A stretch of 64,000 nucleotides of DNA from Cellvibrio fontiphilus_A (GCF_042646205.1 NZ_JBHRTF010000003.1:372001-436000); one strand, 5' to 3'. Positions 43,933 through 52,648 are shown, numbered from the stretch's first letter. The notes: generated from the letters alone by a model not told the origin. Translations and numbers: made by a program.

Positions 43933-44574
43933 ATGATCCCCGCACCGGTAAAAATGTTAACGCGAATCTTGTGTGCGGGGCTGTGCTGCTTTGCACTCGC
44001 CGCGTATGCCGATAGCACCTCAAGCAGTCAAGCTCACTCGGGTGAACAACAGGTCGCTGCATCCACAACGCCAGATTCCACAACAGCAACTTCAGCTGTC
44101 GCAAATTCATCTGTCACCAATTCATCGGCAACAAGCCCTGTAGCGGCTCCAGCAAGAGCGCAGGCAACGACAAACTCTACCTCGCCTGTGACTGCCACCA
44201 GTGTTGGCGGCGGTCGTCATTTGCTGAGTGTGACTGTGGCGCTGTTTGGCATTATCGGGTTGATTTTCGCCATTTCCTGGTTTGTAAAACGTTTTGGGCA
44301 TGTGGGTTTTTCCCAAAACCAACACATCAAAATTATTGCAGCTATGCCCTTGGGAACACGTGAGCGCATAGTGTTGGTGGATGCCGCTGGCCAACAATTA
44401 TTGCTAGGCATTACCGCGACCAGTATTACGACACTGCATAGCTTTAAAGAACCAGCGGTTTTCACTGAAAAGGATGATCGCACTTCGGATTTTAGTCGCA
44501 AACTCATGTCGATTTTGCAGCAAAAACCGGGCGCTGCGGGCGAAAACAATAACGATAATTCCGGTGTAAGGTAA
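43933..44574 (+). CDS. fliO: Flagellar export assembly protein FliO
   Basis: 213 residues. A signal peptide-like start (ending A-Y-A), then about 70 Ser/Thr/Ala-rich residues, one membrane helix near residues 95-115 and the cytoplasmic FliO domain (I-K-I-I-A-A-M-P-L-G-T-R-E-R-I-V-L-V-D-A-A-G-Q). Helps stabilise FliP during export-gate assembly. Starts eight bases after fliN. Confidence 0.9.
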   Translation: MIPAPVKMLTRILCAGLCCFALAAYADSTSSSQAHSGEQQVAASTTPDSTTATSAVANSSVTNSSATSPVAAPARAQATTNSTSPVTATSVGGGRHLLSVTVALFGIIGLIFAISWFVKRFGHVGFSQNQHIKIIAAMPLGTRERIVLVDAAGQQLLLGITATSITTLHSFKEPAVFTEKDDRTSDFSRKLMSILQQKPGAAGENNNDNSGVR

Positions 44575-44579
44575 GAGTT

Positions 44580-45440
44580 ATGGCTAATTACTGGAATAAA
44601 TATTTAACAACGCTAATGCAGTTAGTCTTCAGTGTGGTTGTGTTGTTGTCGGCATCTATTGTGACGGCACAAACCAATACCCCTAATGTGACTGACCCCG
44701 GTGCTGGCAGCTTGCCAATGTCCCAGGTGTCACCAAGTAATGTTGGCAGTTTGCCTGCTATTCCGGGTTTGCCTGCGCTTACGGTAAAAACCAATCCCAA
44801 TGGCTCGCAAGAATACACAGTGACCTTGCAAATTCTTGCGATTATGACGGCGCTGACTTTTTTGCCAGCGCTACTCATGATGATGACCTCGTTCACGCGC
44901 ATTATTATTGTGTTTTCTATTTTGCGACAGGCGCTAGGTTTGCAGCAGTCGCCCTCCAATCAAATCCTGATTGGGCTGGCGTTATTTTTAACGCTGTTCA
45001 TCATGCAACCAGTATTCAATAAAGTGAATCAGGATGCGCTCCAGCCTTACATCAATCAGCAAATCGGTGCACAAGAAGCGCTGGCAAAAACGGCAGCGCC
45101 TTTTCACGCTTTTATGATCGAGCAAACTCGCGAGTCAGATATTTCATTGTTTATGGGTATTGCCAAACATCCTCCCATTGCGACACCAGAGGAGACGCCC
45201 TTTAGTATTTTGGTGCCGGCATTCATCATTAGTGAATTAAAAACGGCGTTTCAAATTGGCTTTATTATTTTTATTCCCTTTTTGGTGATTGATATAGTGG
45301 TGGCCAGTGTGCTCATGGCCATGGGTATGATGATGCTATCGCCCTTGATTATTTCATTGCCATTTAAAATTATGCTTTTTGTGTTGGTAGATGGCTGGGC
45401 CATGATTGTTGGCACTCTCGCCGCTAGCTACGGTATATGA
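44580..45440 (+). CDS. fliP: Flagellar export gate protein FliP
   Basis: 286 residues with a cleavable signal peptide and four membrane helices; conserved T-A-L-T-F-L-P-A-L-L-M-M-M-T-S-F-T-R and M-G-M-M-M-L-S-P. The 35 residues between signal peptide and core (rich in Pro, Ser and Gly) are a variable insertion. Core component of the FliPQR gate. Confidence 0.96.
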   Translation: MANYWNKYLTTLMQLVFSVVVLLSASIVTAQTNTPNVTDPGAGSLPMSQVSPSNVGSLPAIPGLPALTVKTNPNGSQEYTVTLQILAIMTALTFLPALLMMMTSFTRIIIVFSILRQALGLQQSPSNQILIGLALFLTLFIMQPVFNKVNQDALQPYINQQIGAQEALAKTAAPFHAFMIEQTRESDISLFMGIAKHPPIATPEETPFSILVPAFIISELKTAFQIGFIIFIPFLVIDIVVASVLMAMGMMMLSPLIISLPFKIMLFVLVDGWAMIVGTLAASYGI

Positions 45441-45450
45441 CGGAGGATTT

Positions 45451-45723
45451 ATGTTAACCCCCGAAGTCGTGATGGATTTATTTGCCGAGGCATTTTATTT
45501 AACCATTCTTATGCTACTGGTCATTATCGGTCCCGGCCTGATTGTGGGTTTGGTGGTAAGTATGTTTCAGGCAGCCACGCAAATTAACGAACAAACCCTG
45601 AGTTTTTTGCCACGCTTGATCGTTACTATCATCACGTTAATGATTGCTGGCCCGTGGCTGTTAAATAAATTCATGGATCTATTTAACCGTTTGTTTTCCA
45701 GCGTTCCCAGCCTTATCGGCTAG
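45451..45723 (+). CDS. fliQ: Flagellar export gate protein FliQ
   Basis: 90 residues from the ATG at 45451 with GGAGGA upstream; a longer in-frame opening at 45406 is inside fliP. Two membrane hairpins and the conserved F-Q-A-A-T-Q-I-N-E-Q-T-L segment in the cytosolic turn. Confidence 0.95.
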   Translation: MLTPEVVMDLFAEAFYLTILMLLVIIGPGLIVGLVVSMFQAATQINEQTLSFLPRLIVTIITLMIAGPWLLNKFMDLFNRLFSSVPSLIG

Positions 45724-45750
45724 CGCTGCTCCTTTCAGCACCGGCAACCT

Positions 45751-46536
45751 ATGCAAGAATTGGTAATCAGCGACGCGCAGCTCATGCAGTTTATTGGCCA
45801 ATACATTTGGCCGCTGTTGCGTGTGAGTGCTTTTTATTTCGCGGTTCCGGTTATTGGCGCCCGCACGGTTCCGGCGCGTGTGCGTATTATCCTGTCGCTA
45901 TTTACGGTCATTATTTTGGTGCCGGTTTTGCCGCCTGCGCCGGTGATATCTTTTTTGTCGGCAGAAGGGTTTATGCTGATAATTCAAGAGGTACTAATCG
46001 GCCTTGCATTGGGTTTTTGTTTGCAAGTAGTCATGCATGTGTTTGTGCTCGCAGGTCAATTCATTGCAATGAAAATGGGTTTGGGTTTTGCGGCCATGAA
46101 TGACCCGGCCAGTGGCGTGAGCGTGACCATTTTGTCGCAATTTTATTTGCTTATCTCCACCTTATTGTTTTTAAGCGTCAACGGGCATTTGGTGGTGCTG
46201 CAATTAATGGTCGATAGTTTTGCGACTTTTCCCATTGGTGGTGCGGGTTTAAATTCAGGGCACTTTGCCACTATTGCAGGCATGGGCTCATGGTTGTTTA
46301 GTGCAGCCCTGGTTATTACCTTGCCGTTATTTACTTCACTATTAATTGTGAATATGTCGTTTGGTGTAATGAGCCGCTCAGCGCCCCAAATGAACGTATT
46401 TACAGTCGGTTTCCCCATTACCCTATTGCTGGGTTTTATTCTCATGTGGTTTACCCTCGCCAACTTCCTGCCGGTGTATTTTGAAATTATGGAAGAGGGT
46501 ATAGGTGTGCTGCGTACTTTGGTGACAACCCCTTAG
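45751..46536 (+). CDS. fliR: Flagellar export gate protein FliR
   Basis: 261 residues with about six membrane helices. F-I-A-M-K-M-G-L-G-F-A-A-M-N-D-P and M-N-V-F-T-V-G-F-P-I are typical FliR blocks. Completes the FliPQR gate, sits 27 bases after fliQ. Confidence 0.95.
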   Translation: MQELVISDAQLMQFIGQYIWPLLRVSAFYFAVPVIGARTVPARVRIILSLFTVIILVPVLPPAPVISFLSAEGFMLIIQEVLIGLALGFCLQVVMHVFVLAGQFIAMKMGLGFAAMNDPASGVSVTILSQFYLLISTLLFLSVNGHLVVLQLMVDSFATFPIGGAGLNSGHFATIAGMGSWLFSAALVITLPLFTSLLIVNMSFGVMSRSAPQMNVFTVGFPITLLLGFILMWFTLANFLPVYFEIMEEGIGVLRTLVTTP

Positions 46537-46567
46537 ATACCCCATAGCGGGCGAATAGGAGCGACTG

Positions 46568-47722
46568 ATGGCCGAAGACGACGACAGCAGCCAGGAAAAA
46601 ACGGAAGAGGCCAGTGCCCGAAAACTTGAAAAGGCACGGGAAGAGGGCCAGGTTCCCCGATCGCGTGACCTTACCACCACAGCGGTACTGATGCTGGCAG
46701 CCATTGGCCTGTATGTGTTTGCTGAATTCATGGGAAAAAAAATTATTGGTATCACGCGTGAAAATTTCACACTAACGCGTGCTGCTATCTATGACCCCAA
46801 TGCCATGATTGCCCATTTTGTAGCGGCTATTTACGATGGGTTATTTAGTATTGCCCCCTTAATGATTATCTTGCTTATCGCCTCTATTGTTGGCCCTATT
46901 GCTTTGGGTGGTTGGAACTACAGCACTAAAGCCATGGAGCCAAAACTAAACCGTATGGACCCAATCGCCGGCATTAAACGCATGTTTTCGGTGAAGTCGC
47001 TGATTGAATTGTTGAAAGCCCTGGCGAAAGTGTTGGTGATTTTGGGTGGCACCATTTTTATTATCCAATTTTTTGCGCAGGATATTTTTCGCTTGGTTGA
47101 CGAGAGTGTTCACAGTGCGATTGTTCACTCGTTGGAAATATCAATGCTTGCCACTATCGCACTCTGCGCTACCACAATTGTTATTGCCGCGATTGATGTG
47201 CCGCTACAAATTTTTGAATACAACAAAAAATTAAAAATGTCGCGGCAAGATCAAAAAGACGAATCCAAAGACACTGACGGCAAACCCGAAGTAAAAGGCC
47301 GCATTCGTCAATTGCAACGCGAAATGGCCCAGCGCCGCATGATGACTAACGTACCGCAAGCAGACGTTATCATCACCAACCCGGAGCACTTTTCTGTTGC
47401 ATTAAAATACGATCCGGAAACTATGGAAACACCGCTAATGATTGCCAAGGGCGGTGATCACGTCGCCTTAAAAATCCGCGAAATCGCCAAAGCCAACAAT
47501 ATTGAAATTATCCAATCACCGGTATTAGCGCGCGCCATTTTTTACACCACCGAAGTGGATCAAGAAATTCCCTCCGGCCTCTACCTCGCCGTCGCCCAGG
47601 TACTTGCCTACGTATTCCAGTTGCGCAACTACCGCAAAGGCAAAGGCGAAAGACCGACATACCCCCGCAACATCAACGTGCCGCGTGACCTGCGTTATAA
47701 CGCATCAGGTAAGGTGGATTGA
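46568..47722 (+). CDS. flhB: Flagellar export switch protein FlhB
   Basis: 384 residues: cytoplasmic start D-D-S-S-Q-E-K-T-E-E, four membrane helices and the autocleaving cytoplasmic domain. The cleavage motif reads N-P-E-H (47378-47389) instead of the usual N-P-T-H; the Asn-Pro cleavage pair and the His are kept. FlhB switches export from hook to filament subunits. Ends the fliL-flhB run; flhA, its normal follower, is displaced by about 2.6 kb. Confidence 0.95.
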   Translation: MAEDDDSSQEKTEEASARKLEKAREEGQVPRSRDLTTTAVLMLAAIGLYVFAEFMGKKIIGITRENFTLTRAAIYDPNAMIAHFVAAIYDGLFSIAPLMIILLIASIVGPIALGGWNYSTKAMEPKLNRMDPIAGIKRMFSVKSLIELLKALAKVLVILGGTIFIIQFFAQDIFRLVDESVHSAIVHSLEISMLATIALCATTIVIAAIDVPLQIFEYNKKLKMSRQDQKDESKDTDGKPEVKGRIRQLQREMAQRRMMTNVPQADVIITNPEHFSVALKYDPETMETPLMIAKGGDHVALKIREIAKANNIEIIQSPVLARAIFYTTEVDQEIPSGLYLAVAQVLAYVFQLRNYRKGKGERPTYPRNINVPRDLRYNASGKVD

Positions 47723-47794
47723 TTACTGTATTTGTGTAGGCGGTATTATCTTCAATTTCATTCGGTAGCTACTGTATAGCTGACAATTAATTGT

Positions 47795-48030
47795 GTTAAT
47801 CAAACCCCAATCCATCTGGGTAACAGCCTCATAGCCAAGATGGATAACAGCACCACAAGCATGACGCGGATTTGGGTTTAACCTACATGCAGGCGCGGTA
47901 TTATGATCCAGTGCTGGGTAGGTTTTATGGGAATGATCCGGTGGGGTATGTTGCCAAGAGTCCGGTTCATTCATTTAGTCGATACACTTACGTTAATAAC
48001 AATTCATATAAATATAATGATCCCGATGGT
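47795..48030 (+). repeat. Direct repeat A of the Rhs island, copy 1
   Basis: Near-identical to 48844-49218 except for a 139-bp deletion. The junction is at AAGC (47857-47860), a four-base sequence that flanks the missing segment in copy 2 (48906-48909 and 49045-49048), as expected for slippage or short-homology recombination. Confidence 0.9.
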
Positions 48031-48357
48031 GAGTTTGCACATATCGTAATTGGCGCAGCAGCTGGCGGGGTAATTTCGGGTATTGCCTAGGCTATGACTA
48101 CCGATAACTTCAGCGCAAAAGATTTGGCGATTAACATAGCTTCTGGTGCTGCGGCAAAACCTGCCACTGCATTTGCTACAGTTAAGACAGCAGGAAATCC
48201 AGGTCTTCCGGTTAATTCTTTAAAAGGCAACACGTTTATGGTAGGAAAAACAGAGTCGACCTCTGTGACTAGCGAAAGGGTAAAACAAGGAGTACAAGAT
48301 ACTATTGAAGAATCAGTATCAGTCAAAATAGTTTGTCATACGGATTCGGAGTGTTAG
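47795..48357 (+). pseudogene. Decayed Rhs C-terminal tip, module 1
   Basis: A fragment of an Rhs/YD-repeat protein. Bases 47795-47860 encode G-N-S-L-I-A-K-M-D-N as in module 2; then 139 bp present in module 2 are missing, changing frame. From 47872 the frame gives the Rhs core motif M-Q-A-R-Y-Y-D-P-V-L-G-R-F, D-P-V-G, N-N-N, D-P-D-G, then a glycine-rich A-A-A-G-G-V-I-S-G-I-A. An in-frame TAG at 48088-48090 interrupts it, after which the same frame continues to 48357 (A-S-G-A-A-A-K-P-A). The tip after the core is unlike module 2. No start, no N-terminal part and two lesions mark it as non-functional unless read through. Confidence 0.8.
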
Positions 48358-48360
48358 CGC

Positions 48361-48579
48361 ATGATTTTTAATATTGTCATTTTTGCCGCATTAATTTTTT
48401 TTGGTAGAGCTATCTTTGCTGGAATAAAAACAGGAGTTCTTCATTCAACTTATGGTGAAGCAATGACTGTACGAAAAAGTGAAGGTGTAGCTGGTTTTTA
48501 TTTTATTTTATTTTTGTATATAGCCATTTGGATATGGATGGCTTATTTATTGGTTGCCGAAATAACTATTTTTTCCTGA
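48361..48579 (+). CDS. Small two-helix membrane protein, possible immunity protein
   Basis: 72 residues starting three bases after the module 1 frame ends. Two hydrophobic helices (about 2-22 and 47-68) flank a short polar loop. No recognised family. Its position directly behind an Rhs tip is where immunity genes lie, and a membrane-located product would fit a toxin that attacks membranes. It is AT-rich relative to the flagellar genes. Function is inference. Confidence 0.55.
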   Translation: MIFNIVIFAALIFFGRAIFAGIKTGVLHSTYGEAMTVRKSEGVAGFYFILFLYIAIWIWMAYLLVAEITIFS

Positions 48580-48600
48580 AATTGAAAAATTATTCCAAGT

Positions 48601-48627
48601 CCCGGTCAGTTCACTGCCCGGGGTTTT
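48601..48627 (+). terminator. Possible hairpin terminator, module 1
   Basis: CCCGG (48601-48605) pairs with CCGGG (48618-48622), followed by GTTTTGCTTTT. Short stem; equivalent in place to the stronger hairpin at 50015. Confidence 0.5.
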
Positions 48628-48660
48628 GCTTTTATGATTGTGATGTTGAGTTATCCCTCT

Positions 48661-48766
48661 GTCGTCAATACCAAACCCCCGTGCATCACTCCGCCGTCAA
48701 CACCAAACAGCCTTGCATATCGATGGTGATCACGGGTGGGTTGATAGTGAATCCCGCTTGTTTCAA
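48661..48766. repeat. Direct repeat B of the Rhs island, copy 1 (with a partial internal copy)
   Basis: The segment at 48694-48718, with looser similarity to 48766, recurs at 50087-50163 after module 2; a further partial copy is at 48661-48688. Read on the minus strand the three copies each begin ATG and encode similar short peptides around L-V-L-T-x-E, so they may be gene-end remnants. They bound each module on its right side. Confidence 0.6.
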
Positions 48767-49689
48767 CTAGTGTCGTACAAGGCACAGAATATTTCACCTA
48801 CGCCAAAGCGGGCACCTTTCTTCATACCCAAAAAACAAATGGCGTTAATCAAAACTACATTTATCTGGGTAACAGCCTCATAGCCAAGGTGGATAACACC
48901 ACCACAAGCTATGTGCACACGGATCATTTAGGTTCGGTAGTTGCTGAATCGAATAGCGCAGGGCAAATCACCAAACGTTTCCATTACAAACCCTTTGGTG
49001 AGACCCTGGAAACCCAACAGGATGATGTTGGCTATACTGGCCATAAGCATGACTCGGATTTGGGTTTAACCTACATGCAGGCGCGGTATTATGATCCAGT
49101 GCTGGGTAGGTTTTATGGGAATGATCCGGTGGGGTATGTTGCGAAGAATCCGGTGCATTCGTTTAATCGGTATGCGTATGCGAATAATAATCCGTATAAG
49201 TACATCGATCCGGACGGAAAAAATGGTGTTATCCCCAGAATGAGTCAAATGAATGCGTTAGCATCTTCTTCTCAGCAAACTCCCCAATCTGTACGAGCAG
49301 CTATTTTTGCAGAAGAACATAAAGCTCAGGCAAGCTTTAAGGCAATGAGCCTGCACGCAGATACGTTATCTGTTGTAGCAATTGCAACAGGTCAGGCGCA
49401 GGCAGCTATTCCACTAAGTGTTGTGTCAGCGACAGCATCTGTTGTAGCTGATAGCATTGATTTCACATCAGATCAGGATTTAACAAAAAAATCTAATGAA
49501 GCAACTCTCGTAGAGGGGGCTGGTTATGCTGCGGGAAAGGCTGCTGAAAATGGAGTGACTGCTGCTGGAGAGGTGGTTGGTACTTTGGGTTTTAAAGGAA
49601 AAGTAGTAGAAAGAGTCATAGATGTAGCGGCTGAAGCTACAAGTCAGAGTGTTTCCGATACCTTAAAAGACGATTATCTAAAAGATTAA
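48751..49689 (+). pseudogene. Truncated (orphan) Rhs C-terminal tip, module 2
   Basis: Open from 48751 (stop codon just before) to 49689. Rhs homology starts near 48769 (G-T-E-Y-F-T-Y-A-K-A-G) and runs through H-T-D-H-L-G-S-V-V-A-E-S, Y-K-P-F-G-E, Y-T-G-H-K-H-D, the core M-Q-A-R-Y-Y-D-P-V-L-G-R-F and N-N-N-P-Y-K-Y-I-D-P-D-G. The following about 155-residue tip is Ala-rich with a hydrophobic middle (S-V-V-A-I-A-T, A-A-I-P-L-S-V-V-S-A-T) and no nuclease motif I know. The only normal start before the core is GTG 48889, so the gene lacks the large N-terminal cage; it is best seen as an orphan tip kept for recombination with a complete Rhs gene elsewhere. Confidence 0.8.
48844..49218 (+). repeat. 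Direct repeat A of the Rhs island, copy 2
   Basis: Full-length counterpart of 47795-48030. It encodes the end of the Rhs core; sequence similarity between the copies stops at the D-P-D-G motif, exactly where variable tips begin. Confidence 0.9.
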
Positions 49690-49714
49690 TCAGTAGTTTT
49701 TATAAAGGCTTTTT

Positions 49715-49984
49715 ATGAAAGATGATTTATTAATTCATGTATATCTAGAAAAGAAGTTCTTGCTAGTATTTCGATTGCTCATGTTTTTTATTGTTTCGTT
49801 ATTTTTATGGACTGTTTACGAGGCTTTTGACAATGGCTACGTTGAGACAAAGGGGAATAAAGAATTAGAGGGATCATTGATATTTTATTTATATATCCTA
49901 AAGCAACTTGTTTTTGCTGGTTTGTTTATTTGGCTTGGTACTGGCGGTGCAAGAGATAGGATGCATAATGATAAAATTGAATAA
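49715..49984 (+). CDS. Small two-helix membrane protein, possible immunity protein
   Basis: 89 residues, 25 bases after the module 2 tip. Hydrophobic helices at about residues 15-36 and 55-77 with a polar acidic loop between them and a charged tail. Not similar in sequence to the small protein of module 1, although same size class and topology. AT-rich. A matching immunity protein for the preceding tip is likely from context; no family recognised. Confidence 0.6.
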   Translation: MKDDLLIHVYLEKKFLLVFRLLMFFIVSLFLWTVYEAFDNGYVETKGNKELEGSLIFYLYILKQLVFAGLFIWLGTGGARDRMHNDKIE

Positions 49985-50014
49985 TTTTGACAGTGACCTC
50001 AATCTTTGAAAATG

Positions 50015-50054
50015 CCCCCGACCCCTGATTATTTCAACTTGTCGGGGGTTTTTG
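50015..50054 (+). terminator. Rho-independent terminator, module 2
   Basis: CCCCCGAC (50015-50022) pairs with GTCGGGGG (50041-50048), followed by TTTTTGTC. Loop of 18 bases. Confidence 0.8.
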
Positions 50055-50086
50055 TCTTGATGAGTATTTGATTTGTTCTCCCTCCG

Positions 50087-50163
50087 CCGTCAACACCAAA
50101 TACCTGTGCATTACACGAATGGTCATGGGTTATTAATGCTGAATCCGGCCTGATCCAATTGGG
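50087..50163. repeat. Direct repeat B of the Rhs island, copy 2
   Basis: Similar to 48694-48766, strongest over the first 25 bases. Right-hand border of module 2. Between this and flhA no further gene is seen. Confidence 0.6.
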
Positions 50164-50304
50164 TTATAGCTAGAGCATTATGCTTGTTACTGCCAAAACA
50201 TCCCATTCAACAGCATGGCGCAATGAATTTTCGAGGGCGATTCTTTGGTTATTTGGTGGGCAAAAACCAACGCTCGCAACAGAGTAAAAACGCTTTTTTC
50301 AAAT

Positions 50305-50320
50305 CGGTACACTTCTTGCG
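50305..50320 (+). promoter_or_regulatory. Possible sigma-54 promoter of flhA
   Basis: CGGTACACTTCTTGC: GG at 50306-50307 and GC at 50318-50319, ten bases apart, with TTGC at -12. Start expected near 50331, about 32 bases before the flhA ATG. It gives flhA its own promoter downstream of the Rhs island. Confidence 0.65.
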
Positions 50321-50362
50321 ATAAGCACTGGTAAATGATTTCACCGTCAAGAATCCGTGCTT

Positions 50363-52591
50363 ATGGCTCTTCCTTCGTTCAATCAGCTCAATAACTTTAA
50401 TGGCAAAGCGGCGCTTGGCTCCTTGCGGGGTATGGGGCGTGGCAATTTGGGCATTCCTATTTTGCTACTGATGCTGTTGGCAATGATTATTTTGCCCATC
50501 CCGCCGTTGCTGTTGGATATGTTTTTTACTTTCAATATCGCGCTGGCACTGGTGGTGTTGCTGGTGTCAGTGTATGCCATGCGGCCGCTGGATTTTGCGG
50601 CTTTCCCGACAATTTTGCTGATTGCGACTTTACTGCGCCTGGGCCTGAATGTGGCATCTACCCGTGTGGTGTTGCTGGAAGGGCATCAAGGTGGCGATGC
50701 GGCCGGTAAGGTGATTGAAGCCTTTGGGCATGTAGTGATTGGCGGAAATTTGGCGGTGGGTATAGTGGTGTTCATCATTCTGATGATCATCAACTTTGTG
50801 GTGGTAACCAAGGGTGCCGGGCGTATCTCCGAAGTGAGTGCGCGTTTCACCCTGGATGCTATGCCCGGTAAACAAATGGCAATCGATGCCGATTTGAATG
50901 CGGGTTTGATCGATCAGGATCAGGCGCGTACCCGCCGGCAGGAAGTCTCGTCTGAGGCTGATTTTTACGGCGCTATGGATGGTGCGAGCAAATTTGTACG
51001 CGGCGATGCGGTCGCCGGCATCATGATTATGTTTATCAACATCTTTGGCGGTCTTGCCATAGGTATGGCACAACATGATCTTCCGTTTGTTGAGGCATTT
51101 GAGAAATACACCATCCTGACGATTGGTGATGGTCTGGTCGCACAAATTCCCGGGCTGTTGTTATCTGTGGCTTCTGCCATTTTGGTTACCCGTGTTAACA
51201 GTTCCCAGGAGATGGGGGCGCAGGTTGTCGGTCAGATGTTTACCTCTCCAAAAGCGCTGGCGGTTAGCGGCATCATGATGTTGGTGATGGGTGCTATACC
51301 CGGAATGCCGCATCTGGCATTTCTTGGATTGGGATTTATTTGCGTTGGTTTGGCCTACTACATCCACTGGCGCAAGCAACAGCCTGCCGCGGTGGAGGAC
51401 AACTCGTTTATCCCCGCCGGTGCACGCTTGGCCGGAGAAATGCCCACAGGTGGTGGTGCGCCGGCCGGTGCGAGTATCGCGCCACAACGCAGCGCGCCGG
51501 CGCTACCGCCTGGTACACCTGAATCGCCTGAACTGGGTTGGGATGATGTACAGCCAGTGGATGTCATTGGGCTGGAGGTTGGTTATCGCCTCATTCCGAT
51601 GGTGGATAAAAACCAGGGTGGTGAATTGTTGGGGCGTATCAAAGGCGTTCGTAAAAAGCTGTCACAGGAAATGGGGTTCCTCATTCCCTCGGTGCACATT
51701 CGCGACAATCTTGACCTGAATCCAACCGGTTATCGCATCAGTCTCATGGGGGTATCCATGGCGGAGGCAGATGTTTACCCGGATCGTGAATTGGCGATAA
51801 ATCCGGGGCAGGTGTTTGGCTCGCTGGATGGTTTAAAAACCAAAGATCCGGCGTTTGGTTTGGATGCTATTTGGATTAACCCCAACCTGCGGGAGCAGGC
51901 GCAAACCCTGGGTTATACCGTGGTAGACCCGAGCACCGTGGTGGCGACCCATCTCAATCAAATTCTGCAGCAGCATACCTTCGAACTGCTGGGCCATGAG
52001 GACGTACAAAAACTATTGGATATGCTGGCGAAGACTTCGCCCAAACTGGTGGAAGAGCTAGTGCCTAATACCATCAGCATTAATGTGCTGCTGAAAGTCC
52101 TGCAGAACCTGCTGCGTGAGCGGGTGCCTATTCGCGATATTCGCTCCATCGCCGAAGCTTTGGCGGGCAGTGGTATCAAGAGTCAAGATCCCGCCGCTTT
52201 AACCGCCTTGGCGCGGGTAGCACTCTGCCGACAAATCGTCCAAAACATCATAGGAAACGAGCGAAACCTGCCTGTAGTAACGCTTGAGCCGGGTTTGGAA
52301 CAGTTATTGCTAAATACCGTTCAACAGGCACAAAAAGCTGGCGCTGACGATAGTGCGTTTATCGAACCCGGCTTGGCGGACAGGTTGCAGCAGTCGCTGA
52401 TTACCGCGGCCCAGAAGATGGAAATGGCGGGTAAGCCGCTGGTGTTACTGGTTGCTGCACCTCTGCGTCCCATGCTGGCGCGCTTTGTTCGTCATAGCGT
52501 CCCCGATATGCGGGTTCTGGCTTACAACGAAGTGCCTGACAACAAACAAATCAGTATCGAAGCCAGCGTAGGTGCTGACAAAAATGGCTGA
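50363..52591 (+). CDS. flhA: Flagellar export gate protein FlhA
   Basis: 742 residues from the ATG at 50363; a GTG at 50357 is the alternative and neither has a clear ribosome site. Eight membrane helices lie in the first half, with the conserved FHIPEP region L-L-R-L-G-L-N-V-A-S-T-R and K-F-V-R-G-D-A-V-A-G-I-M-I. The second half is the cytoplasmic ring domain. Forms the nonameric export platform. Confidence 0.96.
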   Translation: MALPSFNQLNNFNGKAALGSLRGMGRGNLGIPILLLMLLAMIILPIPPLLLDMFFTFNIALALVVLLVSVYAMRPLDFAAFPTILLIATLLRLGLNVASTRVVLLEGHQGGDAAGKVIEAFGHVVIGGNLAVGIVVFIILMIINFVVVTKGAGRISEVSARFTLDAMPGKQMAIDADLNAGLIDQDQARTRRQEVSSEADFYGAMDGASKFVRGDAVAGIMIMFINIFGGLAIGMAQHDLPFVEAFEKYTILTIGDGLVAQIPGLLLSVASAILVTRVNSSQEMGAQVVGQMFTSPKALAVSGIMMLVMGAIPGMPHLAFLGLGFICVGLAYYIHWRKQQPAAVEDNSFIPAGARLAGEMPTGGGAPAGASIAPQRSAPALPPGTPESPELGWDDVQPVDVIGLEVGYRLIPMVDKNQGGELLGRIKGVRKKLSQEMGFLIPSVHIRDNLDLNPTGYRISLMGVSMAEADVYPDRELAINPGQVFGSLDGLKTKDPAFGLDAIWINPNLREQAQTLGYTVVDPSTVVATHLNQILQQHTFELLGHEDVQKLLDMLAKTSPKLVEELVPNTISINVLLKVLQNLLRERVPIRDIRSIAEALAGSGIKSQDPAALTALARVALCRQIVQNIIGNERNLPVVTLEPGLEQLLLNTVQQAQKAGADDSAFIEPGLADRLQQSLITAAQKMEMAGKPLVLLVAAPLRPMLARFVRHSVPDMRVLAYNEVPDNKQISIEASVGADKNG

Positions 52592-52648
52592 TTACCTTAG
52601 TGCAATTTAATGGTTAACCAGGTGGCCCACCCCGGGCGGGAGTTGAAT

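Noticed and set aside
48094..48357. Independent 87-residue gene starting at 48094
   Set aside because: It is in frame with the upstream Rhs core and separated only by the TAG at 48088, and lacks its own ribosome site, so it is the tail of the broken tip.
47723..50362. Insertion sequence or phage carrying the Rhs island
   Set aside because: No transposase, integrase or terminal inverted repeats found; direct repeats are the Rhs core itself.
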